Position numbers and translations under genes: made by a program
Shown here: in pieces, positions 46,891 to 57,400 of the stretch
How the letters are laid out: each line of letters starts with the position of its first letter
How positions within the stretch are numbered: the first letter of the stretch is position 1
Notes under the pieces: generated by a model
Told to the model about the DNA's origin: nothing
Seen by the model: only the letters and a program-made list of their open reading frames with translations
The model's database searches: none
Assembly (NCBI GenBank): GCA_029262695.1
Contig: JAJCYV010000011.1
Coordinates: 1 to 62,727, forward strand
Reading direction: 5' to 3'
Length of the DNA: 62,727 nt
Source: Chloroflexota bacterium
Lineage (GTDB): Bacteria > Chloroflexota > Dehalococcoidia > SM23-28-2 > RBG-16-64-32

Positions 46891-48546
46891 ATGGAAAGCC
46901 GCCGCCTCGTCCTCACGCTCACCGGCATCGCCGTAGCGCTGATCGTCGTGCTCGGCGGCCTGACCGTGATCCTCGTCGCGGGCGGGGGCGGCGACGATGG
47001 TGATGGAGACGGTGCCGGCGACGGCGACGGCCTGGGCGAGCGCATCGAGGGAGAGCTGCGGCTTTTCGGGCCCGACCCGCTCACGCTCGACCCGGCCTGC
47101 GCCTCCGACGCCGCCTCGGCGGAGTACATCGTGGAGATCTTCTCCGGCCTCGTCTCGTTCGACCTTGACCTGAACGTGATCCCCGACATCGCCGAGGACT
47201 GGGAGGTCAGCGACGGTGGCACGGTCTACACGTTCAACCTGCGCAGCAACGTCCTCTTCCACGACAACTCCCGGCCCGTGGCGGCGGACGACTTCAAGTA
47301 CTCGCTGGAGCGCGCGCTGAACCCTGACACGCAGTCGACCGTCGGCGAGGTGTACCTGGACGACATCGTCGGCGCGCTGGAGTTCGCCGACGGTGAGGCC
47401 GAGGAAGTGAGCGGCATCCGCGTGATCAATCCGCAGACGCTGGAGCTGACGATCACCGAGCCGAGCGCCGTCTTCATCGAGAAGCTGACGTATCCCACCG
47501 CCTACGTCGTTGACGAGCGCGAGGTCGGGGATTCGACGTGCTTCGAGAGCAACTGGACGCTGACGCCGAACGGCACGGGGCCGTTCAAGATGGAGGAGTG
47601 GAGCCTGGGCCGCAAGATCGTGCTGGAGGCGAACCCGCGCTTTCACCTGGAGCCGGCGCCGTCCCTGGAGCGAGTGACGTACATCATCTCCGGCGGCAAC
47701 TCGTTCGTGATGTATGAGAACGATGAGGTCGACATAACCGGAATCGGCATTAACAACATCGAGTCCGTCCGCGACCCGAATAGCGACCTCAACGCCGACC
47801 TCAAGGAAGGCCCGACGCTTGACGTGTTCTACATCGGCTTCAACGCTCGGGAGGCGCCGTTCGACGACGCGAACCTGCGGAACGCCCTCTCACTGGCGAT
47901 CGACCGCGAGTTTTTGGCGGGGGAGTTCCTGTTGGATCTGGTGCAGCCGGCGAATGGGATCCTGCCGCCGGGCATGGACGGTTACAACGAGGCGCTCGCT
48001 GAAATCCCGTACGACCCGGACACCGCGCGCGACCTCCTCGAGGAAGCGGGCGGCCCGGGCATTCTCGACGGCGCGACGATCCTGACTTCGGGACAGGGGG
48101 CGACGCCGTCGGACATCCTGCAGGCGGTGATAGCGATGTGGGAGCAGGAGCTGAGCGTCACGGTGACGATCGAACAGGAGGACTTCGGCCTCTTCCTGCG
48201 CGACATCGACGACGGCAACTTCGAGATGTTCTCCCTCGGCTGGATCGCTGACTACCCGGACCCGCAGAACTTCCTTGACATCAAGCTGCACTCCGAGAGC
48301 GCGAACAACGAGGCGGGCTACTCGAATGCGGCCGTCGACGCGCTCCTCGACCGGGCGGACCGCGAGGTAGACGAGGCGGCGCGGCTGGAGCTTTACCAGC
48401 AGGCGGAGGAGCTGATCGTCGAAGACATGCCGTGGGCGCCGCTGTACCACGGCAAGGCGAGCTACCTGGTGAAGCCGTACGTTGAGGGCTTCGTCGTGCC
48501 GCCTTTCGTGATCCCGAACCTGCGCTACGTGACTATCAACCGCTAA
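46891..48546 (+). CDS. membrane-anchored ABC transporter substrate-binding protein (peptide/nickel family, SBP_bac_5)
   Basis: 551 residues. An uncleaved signal anchor (about 6-30) and an Asp/Gly-rich linker precede the binding domain, which opens with GPDPLTLDPACASDAASAEY, then FNLRSNVLFHDNSRPVAADDFKYS and ends in AEELIVEDMPWAPLYHG, all typical of DppA/OppA/NikA. It lacks a lipobox cysteine, so it is held by its N-terminal helix. It is the first gene of an operon with two permeases; probable substrates are di- or oligopeptides, undetermined. Strong TAAGAT/ATG spacing after its stop suggests an additional promoter for the permease. Confidence 0.92.
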   Translation: MESRRLVLTLTGIAVALIVVLGGLTVILVAGGGGDDGDGDGAGDGDGLGERIEGELRLFGPDPLTLDPACASDAASAEYIVEIFSGLVSFDLDLNVIPDIAEDWEVSDGGTVYTFNLRSNVLFHDNSRPVAADDFKYSLERALNPDTQSTVGEVYLDDIVGALEFADGEAEEVSGIRVINPQTLELTITEPSAVFIEKLTYPTAYVVDEREVGDSTCFESNWTLTPNGTGPFKMEEWSLGRKIVLEANPRFHLEPAPSLERVTYIISGGNSFVMYENDEVDITGIGINNIESVRDPNSDLNADLKEGPTLDVFYIGFNAREAPFDDANLRNALSLAIDREFLAGEFLLDLVQPANGILPPGMDGYNEALAEIPYDPDTARDLLEEAGGPGILDGATILTSGQGATPSDILQAVIAMWEQELSVTVTIEQEDFGLFLRDIDDGNFEMFSLGWIADYPDPQNFLDIKLHSESANNEAGYSNAAVDALLDRADREVDEAARLELYQQAEELIVEDMPWAPLYHGKASYLVKPYVEGFVVPPFVIPNLRYVTINR

Positions 48547-48549
48547 GAT
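48544..48549 (+). promoter_or_regulatory. -10 box of the permease gene, leaderless type
   Basis: TAAGAT overlaps the stop codon of the binding-protein gene and ends 9 nt before the ATG at 48559. Confidence 0.4.
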
Positions 48550-48558
48550 AACGGCGTT

Positions 48559-49539
48559 ATGCCCGCGGGCCTCGCCACTTACATCATCCGGCGGCTCCTG
48601 CTGCTGCCGGTCATCCTGCTCATCGTCTCCTTCGCAACGTTCGCCCTCGGCCGCTTTGCGCCGGTCGACTACGTTGAGATTCAGGCTGGCCCGCGTGCCT
48701 CGGACGAGACGATTGAGCGCATTCGTGAGGAGCGCGGGCTGAACGATCCAGTGCCGGTGCAGTACGTGCGCTATATGGGCAACGTCCTCACCGGCGATCT
48801 CGGAGTGAGCACTCGTTACCAGGGCTTTCCCGTCGCGGATGTGATCTTCCCGCGGATGTGGATCTCTCTGCAGTACAACGCCGTCGTGCTGGTGCTCACG
48901 TTCGCGATCGGGCTGCCGGTCGGCACGTGGGCGGCGCTGCGCCGCGGCACCTGGCAGGACCCGTTATCGATCGGCGTCTTCCTCCTCTTCGCATCGGTGC
49001 CGGTGCTGATCTCGGTACCGCTGCTGCAGTGGCTGTTCGCGGTCAAACTGGGGGTGCTGCCTTCGGGCGGTTGGTCGGAGGCGGAGTACCTGGGCGTCGA
49101 GCTGGGTATCTTCTCCAAACATGCCGTCTTACCCATCGTGGCGCTCACCTTACCGGGAGTCGCCGGCATCGCGCGCTACATGCGCGGGCAGGTGCTGGAG
49201 GTGATGGACCAGGACTTCGTGCGAACGGCGAACGCCAAAGGACTGAAAGCGGGCGTCGTCGTCACGCGGCACGTGGCGCGGAACGCCCTGCTGCCGATCG
49301 TTACGATACTGGGCTTCGAGCTGGCGGCGCTGATTGGCGGCTCGATCTTCATCGAGACGCTGCTCGGGATCCCGGGCATCGGGCTCCTGGCCTTCGAATC
49401 TATCGGGTCGCGTGACTACGACACGTTTATGGCGATCGTTCTCGTAGGCTCGACGATTTTCGTGCTGACGATGCTGCTGATCGATATCGCCTACGGTTTC
49501 ATCGACCCGCGGATCAGGGTGGAAGGCTCGATCTCGTGA
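48559..49539 (+). CDS. dppB: ABC transporter permease DppB/OppB-like
   Basis: 326 residues with six membrane helices. The family signature is the TYIIRRLLLLPVILLIVSF start, the GDLGVSTRYQ loop and the EAA motif RTANAKGLKAGVVVTRHVARNALLP. It overlaps dppC by 4 nt (GTGA). It forms half of the transmembrane channel for oligopeptide or dipeptide uptake. The ATPases DppD and DppF are absent from this operon. Confidence 0.94.
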   Translation: MPAGLATYIIRRLLLLPVILLIVSFATFALGRFAPVDYVEIQAGPRASDETIERIREERGLNDPVPVQYVRYMGNVLTGDLGVSTRYQGFPVADVIFPRMWISLQYNAVVLVLTFAIGLPVGTWAALRRGTWQDPLSIGVFLLFASVPVLISVPLLQWLFAVKLGVLPSGGWSEAEYLGVELGIFSKHAVLPIVALTLPGVAGIARYMRGQVLEVMDQDFVRTANAKGLKAGVVVTRHVARNALLPIVTILGFELAALIGGSIFIETLLGIPGIGLLAFESIGSRDYDTFMAIVLVGSTIFVLTMLLIDIAYGFIDPRIRVEGSIS

Positions 49540-50501
49540 GCTACGACGGCGCCTCACCCGTTGCGATCGAGGCTGCGCCGCAGCAGAGCCAGCGCTATCG
49601 AGTGTTGCGCAGGCTCATGCGGCGGCCGGTCGCCGTCGTGGCGATCATGATCATCGTCGTCATTTACAGCGCGGGGTTGCTCGCACCCTGGGTGGCGCCG
49701 CACGGCTTCAACGAGGCCGACTTCCAAAACCGCTTCGCCGAACCCTCGCTCGAGCACCCGCTCGGCACCGACAGACTCGGCCGCGACCTCCTCTCGCGCT
49801 CGATCTGGTCCGCGCAGACGACAGTGATCGTCACCGTAGCGGCGGTGCTTACCGGCGGTCTCTTCCTGGGGGTGACCGCAGGCCTCGCCGCTGGGTACGC
49901 GGGCGGGCGGACCGATTCGATCATCATGCGGGCGGCTGATACGTTCGCCTCGGTGCCGACGATCTTGCTTCTGCTGATCATCACGGCGACGCTGCTGCCG
50001 CGAATTCAGAACGGAGCGCGCGACCTGGAAGACTTAACGGGGTTCGACTGGATCGTGAGCTCGGGTGCGCCGAGCTACTTCCTCGTCTTCGGTGCGCTGG
50101 CGATCTTCGGCTGGACGGGCATCGCGCGCGTTGTTCGCTCTCAAGTGCTGGCGCTGCGACAGGAGCCGTACGTGATCGCCGCGCGGGCCGCCGGCGCCGG
50201 CACGCCGCGCATCCTCTTCCTGCACCTGCTGCCGAACCTGACGAACCTGCTGCTGGTCTCGTTCACGCTCTCGTTCGGTGCGCTGGCGACGGCCGAAGTG
50301 GGCCTGACGTTCCTGGGCATCGGCGTGCAGCCGCCGCATCCCAGCTTCGGGTTGATGGTATCCGACGGTGCCATCCTCAGTAACGTCCGCGAGCACACGA
50401 CGCTGATCCTTGTTCCAGCCGGGTTCATCGTGGCACTAGTGATGTCGTTCAACCTGCTCGGCGACCAGCTGACCGATGTGCTCTCGCCGCGCCGCCGCTA
50501 G
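49536..50501 (+). CDS. dppC: ABC transporter permease DppC/OppC-like
   Basis: 321 residues from GTG 49536. It has the N-terminal OppC_N helix (about 27-50), HPLGTDRLGRDLLSRSIW signature and the EAA motif (REPYVIAARAAGAGTPRILFLHLLP) between helices; six membrane helices in total. Coupled to dppB (GTGA). The next gene is a GNAT acetyltransferase in the same direction, with its own -10 box (50504-50509), not an ABC ATPase. Confidence 0.94.
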   Translation: MSYDGASPVAIEAAPQQSQRYRVLRRLMRRPVAVVAIMIIVVIYSAGLLAPWVAPHGFNEADFQNRFAEPSLEHPLGTDRLGRDLLSRSIWSAQTTVIVTVAAVLTGGLFLGVTAGLAAGYAGGRTDSIIMRAADTFASVPTILLLLIITATLLPRIQNGARDLEDLTGFDWIVSSGAPSYFLVFGALAIFGWTGIARVVRSQVLALRQEPYVIAARAAGAGTPRILFLHLLPNLTNLLLVSFTLSFGALATAEVGLTFLGIGVQPPHPSFGLMVSDGAILSNVREHTTLILVPAGFIVALVMSFNLLGDQLTDVLSPRRR

Positions 50502-50503
50502 CG

Positions 50504-50509
50504 TATAAT
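50504..50509 (+). promoter_or_regulatory. -10 box of the first GNAT gene, leaderless type
   Basis: TATAAT ends 10 nt before the ATG at 50520; no good -35 match upstream. Confidence 0.5.
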
Positions 50510-50519
50510 CCGGCCCGGC

Positions 50520-50990
50520 ATGGACGGACGGTTCGAGGCGGCGGAAGCCGCGTTCATCGAGGAGCAGTGGCGCAGGCTGTGGGGCGTGCCGGTCGTCTCC
50601 CTGGGCCGCCAGTATGAGCCAGCCGGCGTCGAGGGGCTGGTCTACCGGGAGGATGGCGGAGCGCCGCAGGGACTCGTCACCTGGCACGTGGACGGCGACC
50701 GCGCCGAGATCGTGACGATCGACGCGTTCGAGCAGGGGCGGCACGTCGGCGGCCGGCTGCTGAACGGAGCCGAGGAGGAGCTGCGCCGGCAGGGCGTGAA
50801 GCGGGCGACGATCATGACGACGAACGACAACCTGCGCGCGATCGCGTTCTACGTCCGGCACGGCTACCGGCTCGTCGCCGTCCACCTTGATGCGATGGAG
50901 AGTGTGCGGCAGCTCAAGCCGGAAGTGCCGAAGACCGGCCAGGACGGCCTGCCGCTACAGGACGTCATCGAGCTGGCGAAGGACCTTTAG
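50520..50990 (+). CDS. GNAT-family N-acetyltransferase
   Basis: 156 residues. Motif A is in AEIVTIDAFEQGRHVGGRLL, with the QGRHVGG acetyl-CoA pyrophosphate loop; motif B is in TNDNLRAIAFYVRHGYRLV. It transfers acetyl from acetyl-CoA to an unknown amine. A 2-bp gap separates it from the next GNAT gene, so they share a message. Substrate cannot be predicted. Confidence 0.9.
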   Translation: MDGRFEAAEAAFIEEQWRRLWGVPVVSLGRQYEPAGVEGLVYREDGGAPQGLVTWHVDGDRAEIVTIDAFEQGRHVGGRLLNGAEEELRRQGVKRATIMTTNDNLRAIAFYVRHGYRLVAVHLDAMESVRQLKPEVPKTGQDGLPLQDVIELAKDL

Positions 50991-50992
50991 CC

Positions 50993-51544
50993 GTGGCCGG
51001 CGGTCCGCGGATCACGTTTGAGCGGCTTACGAAGGCTGATCTTCCACTGCTGCACCGCTGGCTCAACATCCCGAAGGTCGCGTTATGGTACGGCGTGGGG
51101 GACGACAACCACGGGTACCCGACGATGGACGAAGTGATCGCGGAGTACGAGGAGAAGCTCGTGCCCGATCCGAAGAACCATGCTTTCACCGTGCACCTCG
51201 ACGGCCGGCCGGTCGGCTACATCCAGTGCTACCGCCTGGGCGACTATCCCGACTATGCGAAGGAGCTGGACGAGGACCCGGACGCCTGGGCGATCGACAT
51301 CTTCATCGGCGAGGACGACGTCCGCGAGCGCGGTGTCGGGTCGCGTGCCATCGAGCGACTGGCGGAGGATCAGATCTTCTCGCGTCCGGCAGTCACGATG
51401 TGCTTCATCTCCCCGGATCCCGGCAACAAGCGCGCTATACGAGCGTACGAGAAGGCGGGCTTCCGCTACGTGAAGACGGTGTGGATAGAGTCGGAGAAGG
51501 CGTATGAGTACGTAATGCGCCGCGGCCGCGATAGGGACGGCTGA
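50993..51544 (+). CDS. GNAT acetyltransferase of the AAC(6')-like type
   Basis: 183 residues from GTG 50993. The order of motifs, WLNIPKVALWYG, GYIQCYRLGDYP, WAIDIFIGEDDVRERGVGSR and the SPDPGNKRAIRAYEKAGF acetyl-CoA-binding and hydrophobic core stretch, is that of aminoglycoside 6'-N-acetyltransferase-like proteins (Acetyltransf_8). Chromosomal relatives often act on other amines, so resistance is not established. It is cotranscribed with the preceding GNAT. Confidence 0.88.
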   Translation: MAGGPRITFERLTKADLPLLHRWLNIPKVALWYGVGDDNHGYPTMDEVIAEYEEKLVPDPKNHAFTVHLDGRPVGYIQCYRLGDYPDYAKELDEDPDAWAIDIFIGEDDVRERGVGSRAIERLAEDQIFSRPAVTMCFISPDPGNKRAIRAYEKAGFRYVKTVWIESEKAYEYVMRRGRDRDG

Positions 51545-51616
51545 GGTCTCCCGCGCTGTCCACAGGGTGCGGAATCAGGCGTGTCATGCCGCCTCGTTCG
51601 TACCTGACCCCCATGC

Positions 51617-51622
51617 TACAAT
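51617..51622 (+). promoter_or_regulatory. -10 box of tig, leaderless type
   Basis: TACAAT ends 7 nt before the GTG at 51630; the -35 region is not well conserved. Confidence 0.5.
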
Positions 51623-51629
51623 CGAATGC

Positions 51630-53054
51630 GTGAAGGTCTCCACGCAGCGCCTGCCAGAGTGTCAGGTTCTGCTCGAAATCGAAGTCGATGGCAAGCAGAT
51701 GGAGCGCTCTATGGACCGGGCGTACCGAAAGCTAGTCCAGCGCATCGATGTTCCGGGCTTCCGTAAGGGGAAGACGCCCCGCGCCATGCTGGAGCGCCAC
51801 ATCGGCCGCGAAAGGCTCCTCCAGGAGGCGATCGACCTCGTTGTGCCGGAGGCCTACAACCAGGCCCTGGAAGAGAACGAAATCGACGCCATCGACCAGC
51901 CGCAGATCGAAATGACGGGCTCCGAGCCGCTGTCTTTCAAGGCGACGGTGCCGGTGCGCCCGACGATCGAACTCGGCGACTACAAGGCTCTGCGCGTTCC
52001 TCGCGAAGCGGCCGAGGTTGACGAGAAGGACGTCGAACAGTCGGTCGACGAGCTGCGACGCCGCTACGCGGTGCACGAGCCGGTCGATCGCGCAGTTGCC
52101 GTCGGCGACATCATCCGCGCTTCGGTGCGCATGGTCGTTGATGAGCGCGAAGTCTACAAGGACGATGACGTGGAACTGCACCTGCGGGAAGGCCAGACGA
52201 TCATGCTTCCGGGCTTCGCCGAGGCGATCACCGGGGCGAAGAAGGGCGAACCGCTGGAAGTCGGCATCGCGATGCCTGAGGAAGAGGGTGGACAGTTGGC
52301 CGGCAAGACCGTGAACGCCAGCGTCACCGTCAAGGAGATCAAGGAAGAAAAGCTGCCGGTGCTGGACGACGAGTTCGCCCAGAGCGCCGGCGAAGGCTTC
52401 GCCACGCTGCTCGAACTGCGCGATCGCCTGCGGAGCGACATCAAGGAGCGCGTCGAAGCGCAGGCGGAAGAGGCCTACCGCGAGAAAGTGATCGGTTCGC
52501 TGGCTGATGCCGCCGGAACGATCGAGTTTCCGCCGATCATGATCGACCGCGAAGTCGAACGGCTGATCCGTGAGCAGGCGCGCAACAGCGGCGTCGAGGT
52601 CAAGCGCTACCTGGAGCTGGTCAAGCAGACGCCGGCGCAGATCCGGGAAGAGGTCGGCCCGGCGGCGTCCGAGCGAGTGCGTCGCTCCCTCGCCCTTGCC
52701 GAGCTGGCCGACGCCGAGGGCATCGAAATCGGTGACGAGCAGGTCGACGCCGAGATCGAAAACATCATCCAGCAGGCCACCGGCGGAAACGATGAGCAGG
52801 CCGAGCGCTACCGCCGCCTCTTCGATTCGGAGGAGGCGCGCGCCTCGCTGGGCAACTCCCTGCTTACGCGCCGCACGCTCGACCGGCTGGTGGAGATAGC
52901 GAGCGATGGGGCCGGCCAGAAGGCGGAAAGCCGCGCGAAGCCGAAGGCAGGGGCGAGCGCAAAGAAGACAACAACAACAAGGGCCAAAGCTGCGTCTACT
53001 ACCAAGAAGAGCACTAAAGCGAAGAAGACTGAAACCGAAGAGGAGGACTCGTGA
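51630..53054 (+). CDS. tig: trigger factor with Lys/Thr-rich C-terminal tail
   Basis: 474 residues from GTG 51630. The ribosome-binding signature [15 protein letters not shown] (about 42-56) is complete, followed by the PPIase-like domain (about 155-245) and the helical chaperone cradle. The C-terminus ends in a 45-residue Lys/Thr/Ala-rich low-complexity tail (about 430-474, [20 protein letters not shown] then an acidic end), not part of the usual 430-residue protein. It binds nascent chains at the ribosome exit and acts as chaperone and prolyl isomerase. Overlap with clpP (GTGA) gives the usual tig-clpP-clpX operon. Confidence 0.94.
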   Translation: MKVSTQRLPECQVLLEIEVDGKQMERSMDRAYRKLVQRIDVPGFRKGKTPRAMLERHIGRERLLQEAIDLVVPEAYNQALEENEIDAIDQPQIEMTGSEPLSFKATVPVRPTIELGDYKALRVPREAAEVDEKDVEQSVDELRRRYAVHEPVDRAVAVGDIIRASVRMVVDEREVYKDDDVELHLREGQTIMLPGFAEAITGAKKGEPLEVGIAMPEEEGGQLAGKTVNASVTVKEIKEEKLPVLDDEFAQSAGEGFATLLELRDRLRSDIKERVEAQAEEAYREKVIGSLADAAGTIEFPPIMIDREVERLIREQARNSGVEVKRYLELVKQTPAQIREEVGPAASERVRRSLALAELADAEGIEIGDEQVDAEIENIIQQATGGNDEQAERYRRLFDSEEARASLGNSLLTRRTLDRLVEIASDGAGQKAESRAKPKAGASAKKTTTTRAKAASTTKKSTKAKKTETEEEDS

Positions 53055-53698
53055 GCCGCGACATTCAGAACATCATCCCTTACGTCGTCGAGCAGGGCGC
53101 GCGTGGCGAGCGTGCCTACGACATATTCTCGCTCCTCCTCAAGGAGCGCATCGTCTTCCTGGGCACGCCGATCGACGACCAGATTGCGAACGTGATCATC
53201 GCGCAGCTCCTGTACCTCGACCGCGAGGACCCGGACAAGGATGTCAACATGTACATCCACTCTCCCGGTGGCGTCGTTAGTGCCGGGCTGGCAATCTACG
53301 ACACGATGCAGCTGATGAAGAGCGACGTGGCGACGATCTGCGTCGGGAGCTGCGCCAGCATGGGCACCGTCCTCCTCTGCGCGGGAGCGCCGGGCAAGCG
53401 CTACGCCCTGCCCAACAGCACGATCCACATTCACCAGGCGATCATCCGGGGTATGGGCGGCCAGGCGACGGACGTCGAGATCCACGCCAAAGAGGTGCTA
53501 CGCCAGAACCAGCTGATCCGTGAAGTGCTGGCCAAGCACACGGGCCAGGACATCGAGTCGATTATCCGTGACACCGACCGCGACTTCTTCATGGACGCCG
53601 ACGCTGCGAAGGAGTATGGCCTGATCGACGAAGTCCTGCACTCGACTGCGCCCGCGAAGGAAAAGGCCGGGGCGAACAGCGACGGAGCGAAGGCCTAG
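53051..53698 (+). CDS. clpP: ATP-dependent Clp protease proteolytic subunit
   Basis: 215 residues from GTG 53051 overlapping tig (GTGA). The catalytic serine is S103 in ASMG and the histidine is H128 in STIHIHQ; the third residue lies near [22 protein letters not shown] is the oxyanion-forming strand. It is the serine peptidase that forms the ClpXP double ring. clpX follows 4 bp later. Slight extension at the C-terminus ([13 protein letters not shown]) is low complexity. Confidence 0.97.
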   Translation: MSRDIQNIIPYVVEQGARGERAYDIFSLLLKERIVFLGTPIDDQIANVIIAQLLYLDREDPDKDVNMYIHSPGGVVSAGLAIYDTMQLMKSDVATICVGSCASMGTVLLCAGAPGKRYALPNSTIHIHQAIIRGMGGQATDVEIHAKEVLRQNQLIREVLAKHTGQDIESIIRDTDRDFFMDADAAKEYGLIDEVLHSTAPAKEKAGANSDGAKA

Positions 53699-53702
53699 GG
53701 CG

Positions 53703-55022
<1,320 letters not shown>

Positions 55023-55067
55023 CGGCGCCCCGATCCCCAGGTCCCATGCTCCTCCCCGTTTGCGTGC

Positions 55068-55073
55068 TATCCT
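55068..55073 (+). promoter_or_regulatory. -10 box of tlyA, leaderless type
   Basis: TATCCT ends 9 nt before the ATG at 55083. Confidence 0.4.
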
Positions 55074-55082
55074 TTCACCACA

Positions 55083-55913
55083 ATGGCGAAACGCAGGCTC
55101 GATACGCTCCTCGTCGACCGTGGGCTTGCTGAGAGCCCCGAGAAGGCGCAGGCGCTCGTGATGGCGGGTGTTGTGCGCGTGAACGAGGGCCCGGCCCCGA
55201 AACCCGGTGTCATGGTCTCTGACGACGTCTCACTGGACGTCGCTGAGGGCCGGCGGTTCGTCAGCCGCGGCGGCGAGAAGCTCGACCACGCGATCGAGGT
55301 GTTCGGCATCGACGTGAGCGGCCTTCTGGCGGCCGACGTCGGTTCGTCGACCGGTGGCTTCACGGACTGTCTCCTGAAACGCGGAGCGTCGCGCGTCTAC
55401 GCGATCGACGTCGGCCGCGGCCAGCTCGACTACAAACTGCGGCAAGACCCGCGCGTCGTCGTCATGGAGGGCGTCAACGCGCGCGATTTTTCGCTGGCGG
55501 AGCGCGTCGACTTCGCGGTGGTGGACGTTTCGTTCATCTCGCTGCGGCTGGTGCTGCCCGCGGTGGCGCGAGCGCTGAGACGGGAGACAGGAGACACGCG
55601 ACAGGAGACAGGGAATGCGACGCCCTCGCCCGGCGTGTCCCGGGTCGGGGCGCCCCCTGGCGTGCTCCGGTCGGGGCGCGGTACGATCGTTGCGCTGTTC
55701 AAGCCGCAGTTCGAGGCGGCGAAGGAAGAGGTGCCGCGCGGCGGCGTAATCAAGGCGCCGCTGATGCACGCGACGCTCATCGGCCGCTTCGTCCGCTGGT
55801 GCACCGAGGGCGGCTTCCGGGTGGCCTCGATGACCGCTTCGCCGTTACTCGGCGCCGAAGGCAACCGGGAGTTTCTCTTCTGGCTGCGGCCGGGGAGAGG
55901 CGGTGCCGAGTGA
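55083..55913 (+). CDS. tlyA: TlyA-family rRNA 2'-O-methyltransferase with repeat-derived insert
   Basis: 276 residues. The S4 RNA-binding domain opens it (RRLDTLLVDRGLAESPEKAQ), then the FtsJ-type methyltransferase domain with LLAADVGSSTGGFTDCLLKRG (SAM site) and FAVVDVSFISLRLVLPA; ALFKPQFEAAKEEV ends it. TlyA methylates 16S and 23S rRNA riboses, affecting capreomycin susceptibility. Between LRRE and GTIVALF an insert of about 33 residues (RETGDTRQETGNATPSPG and more) is made from direct repeats (see 55583-55680). It overlaps nadK (GTGA). Confidence 0.9.
   Translation: MAKRRLDTLLVDRGLAESPEKAQALVMAGVVRVNEGPAPKPGVMVSDDVSLDVAEGRRFVSRGGEKLDHAIEVFGIDVSGLLAADVGSSTGGFTDCLLKRGASRVYAIDVGRGQLDYKLRQDPRVVVMEGVNARDFSLAERVDFAVVDVSFISLRLVLPAVARALRRETGDTRQETGNATPSPGVSRVGAPPGVLRSGRGTIVALFKPQFEAAKEEVPRGGVIKAPLMHATLIGRFVRWCTEGGFRVASMTASPLLGAEGNREFLFWLRPGRGGAE
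55583..55680 (+). repeat. direct repeats inserted in the tlyA coding region
   Basis: GACAGGAGACA occurs at about 55586 and again near 55601, and a longer GTCGGGGCGC unit occurs twice (near 55644 and 55671). The segment adds about 33 in-frame residues without breaking the gene. It resembles the GTGGACAGTGG repeats at 21252-21281. Confidence 0.6.
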
Positions 55914-56794
55914 AGAAGATCGGGATATTCGTGCACTCGCAATCGAAGGCGGCGGCAAAGCTCGCCGAGGACGTGCGCGAATACGCCGCTTCGCAGGGGA
56001 CGGAAGACGTCTGGGTCTCGTCGGACTGGGAGGCCAGCGACTTACAGATACAAATCCCGGGAACGGAGCTGCTGATCTGCCTGGGCGGTGATGGGACCGT
56101 CCTGCACGCGGCGCGCTCCGTGATCCCATACGAAGTCCCGATCCTCGGCGTAAACATGGGCCGGCTGGGCTTCCTGGCGGAAGTGCGGCCCGCTGACCTG
56201 ATGGACTACCTGCCGCGCCTTCTCGGTGGTGACTACCGCGTCGAGTTGCGTTCGATGCTCCAGGCGAAAGTGCCGGCCTGGGGCGTGACGTACCACGCGC
56301 TCAACGACGTCGTCGTCGGCCGCAAGACGGTGAGCCGGCCGGTCTACGTGGAGGTGGCGGTGAACGGCTCGCGCCTGGCGATTCACCGCTGCGATGCCGT
56401 GATCGTCGCGACGGCTACGGGCAGCACAGCCTACTCGCTCTCCGCCGGCGGCCCGATACTGCACCCGGAGTCTGCCGACCTGATCATCACTCCGGTCTCG
56501 ACGCACATGGCGGTGGCGCGGCCGATCGTGATGCCGCCGGACACGACGATCGATCTCACCGTGAGCGCCGACAAGGACGCGATCGTCAGCGTCGACGGCC
56601 AGATCGACCATGACCTCGACTCCGGGCAGACCGTGACGGTCTGCCGGAGCGCCCACAGCGCGCGCTTCGTCCGCTTCTCCGAGCCGAAGGACTACTACGC
56701 GCTCCTGTCCGAGCGGCTCGATTGGCTGCGCGTCCTGCGGACTGTGGACAACCCCGACCTCTTCGACCTCGACGTCGCGGCGATGCCGCAGTGA
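55910..56794 (+). CDS. nadK: NAD kinase
   Basis: 294 residues from GTG 55910 (GTGA overlap with tlyA). GGDGTVLHAAR carries the family's GGDGT, followed by NMGRLGFLAEV, a beta-sandwich with NDVVVGRK and ATGSTAYSLSAGGPILHP. It phosphorylates NAD to NADP using ATP or polyphosphate. It overlaps the next gene (GTGA) as part of a tlyA-nadK-nudix operon. Confidence 0.96.
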   Translation: MKKIGIFVHSQSKAAAKLAEDVREYAASQGTEDVWVSSDWEASDLQIQIPGTELLICLGGDGTVLHAARSVIPYEVPILGVNMGRLGFLAEVRPADLMDYLPRLLGGDYRVELRSMLQAKVPAWGVTYHALNDVVVGRKTVSRPVYVEVAVNGSRLAIHRCDAVIVATATGSTAYSLSAGGPILHPESADLIITPVSTHMAVARPIVMPPDTTIDLTVSADKDAIVSVDGQIDHDLDSGQTVTVCRSAHSARFVRFSEPKDYYALLSERLDWLRVLRTVDNPDLFDLDVAAMPQ

Positions 56795-57339
56795 GCGAAG
56801 ACCGCGAACCCGCCGCCGAGCGCGTAATCGAGAGCGTGCGGCGGTTTGAAGGCCGCATCTGCGCCCTACGGGTCGACACCGTGGAGCTGGAGGGCGGCGG
56901 GACGGCGACACGCGAGATTGTGGAGCACGATCCGGTGGTGGCGATGGTGCCGATGGAAGCGGACGGCACAGTCGTGCTCATCCGGCAGTTCCGGCTGGCC
57001 ACCGGCGAGGTGATGCTGGAGATACCGGCGGGAATCGTCGAGCCCGGCGAAGACGCCGAGGCCGCGGCGCAGCGCGAGCTGCGGGAGGAGACGGGACTGC
57101 GGGCCGAGAAGCTGACGCCGCTGGGTGAGTTCTTCGCCTCGCCCGGGTTCCTCACCGAGCTGATGACGGTCTTCCTGGCCGAAGGGCTCGAAGAGGCGCC
57201 GCTGGACGCTGACGAGGACGAAGACATCGTCGTGCAGCGGATGACGCTGGAGGAGGCCGTGCGGCTGGCGGAGGGCGGCGAGATCAGAGACGCGAAGAGC
57301 GTTGCCGGAGTATTGCTGGCGGCAAGACGGCTGCTCTAG
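56791..57339 (+). CDS. Nudix hydrolase, ADP-ribose pyrophosphatase-like
   Basis: 182 residues from GTG 56791 (overlapping nadK as GTGA). The Nudix box is G-E-D-A-E-A-A-A-Q-R-E-L-R-E-E-T-G-L, complete with the RE-x-x-EE core, and the preceding AMVPMEADGTVVLIRQFR and IPAGIVEPGED are typical of ADP-ribose pyrophosphatase (NudF type). The NAD kinase neighbour fits nucleotide or NAD turnover. Substrate specificity is not proven. Confidence 0.93.
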   Translation: MSEDREPAAERVIESVRRFEGRICALRVDTVELEGGGTATREIVEHDPVVAMVPMEADGTVVLIRQFRLATGEVMLEIPAGIVEPGEDAEAAAQRELREETGLRAEKLTPLGEFFASPGFLTELMTVFLAEGLEEAPLDADEDEDIVVQRMTLEEAVRLAEGGEIRDAKSVAGVLLAARRLL

Positions 57340-57362
57340 TGCCATGCGTGTAATAGGTCACG

Positions 57363-57391
57363 TTGAAGCTTATAGGGAGCGTTGATAGAAT
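57363..57391 (+). promoter_or_regulatory. promoter of the sdh operon
   Basis: TTGAAG (57363-57368), spacer 17 bp, TAGAAT (57386-57391). Transcription should start near 57398, just before the 9-codon frame at 57401-57430. Confidence 0.65.
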
Positions 57392-57400
57392 GGCGCAGGC

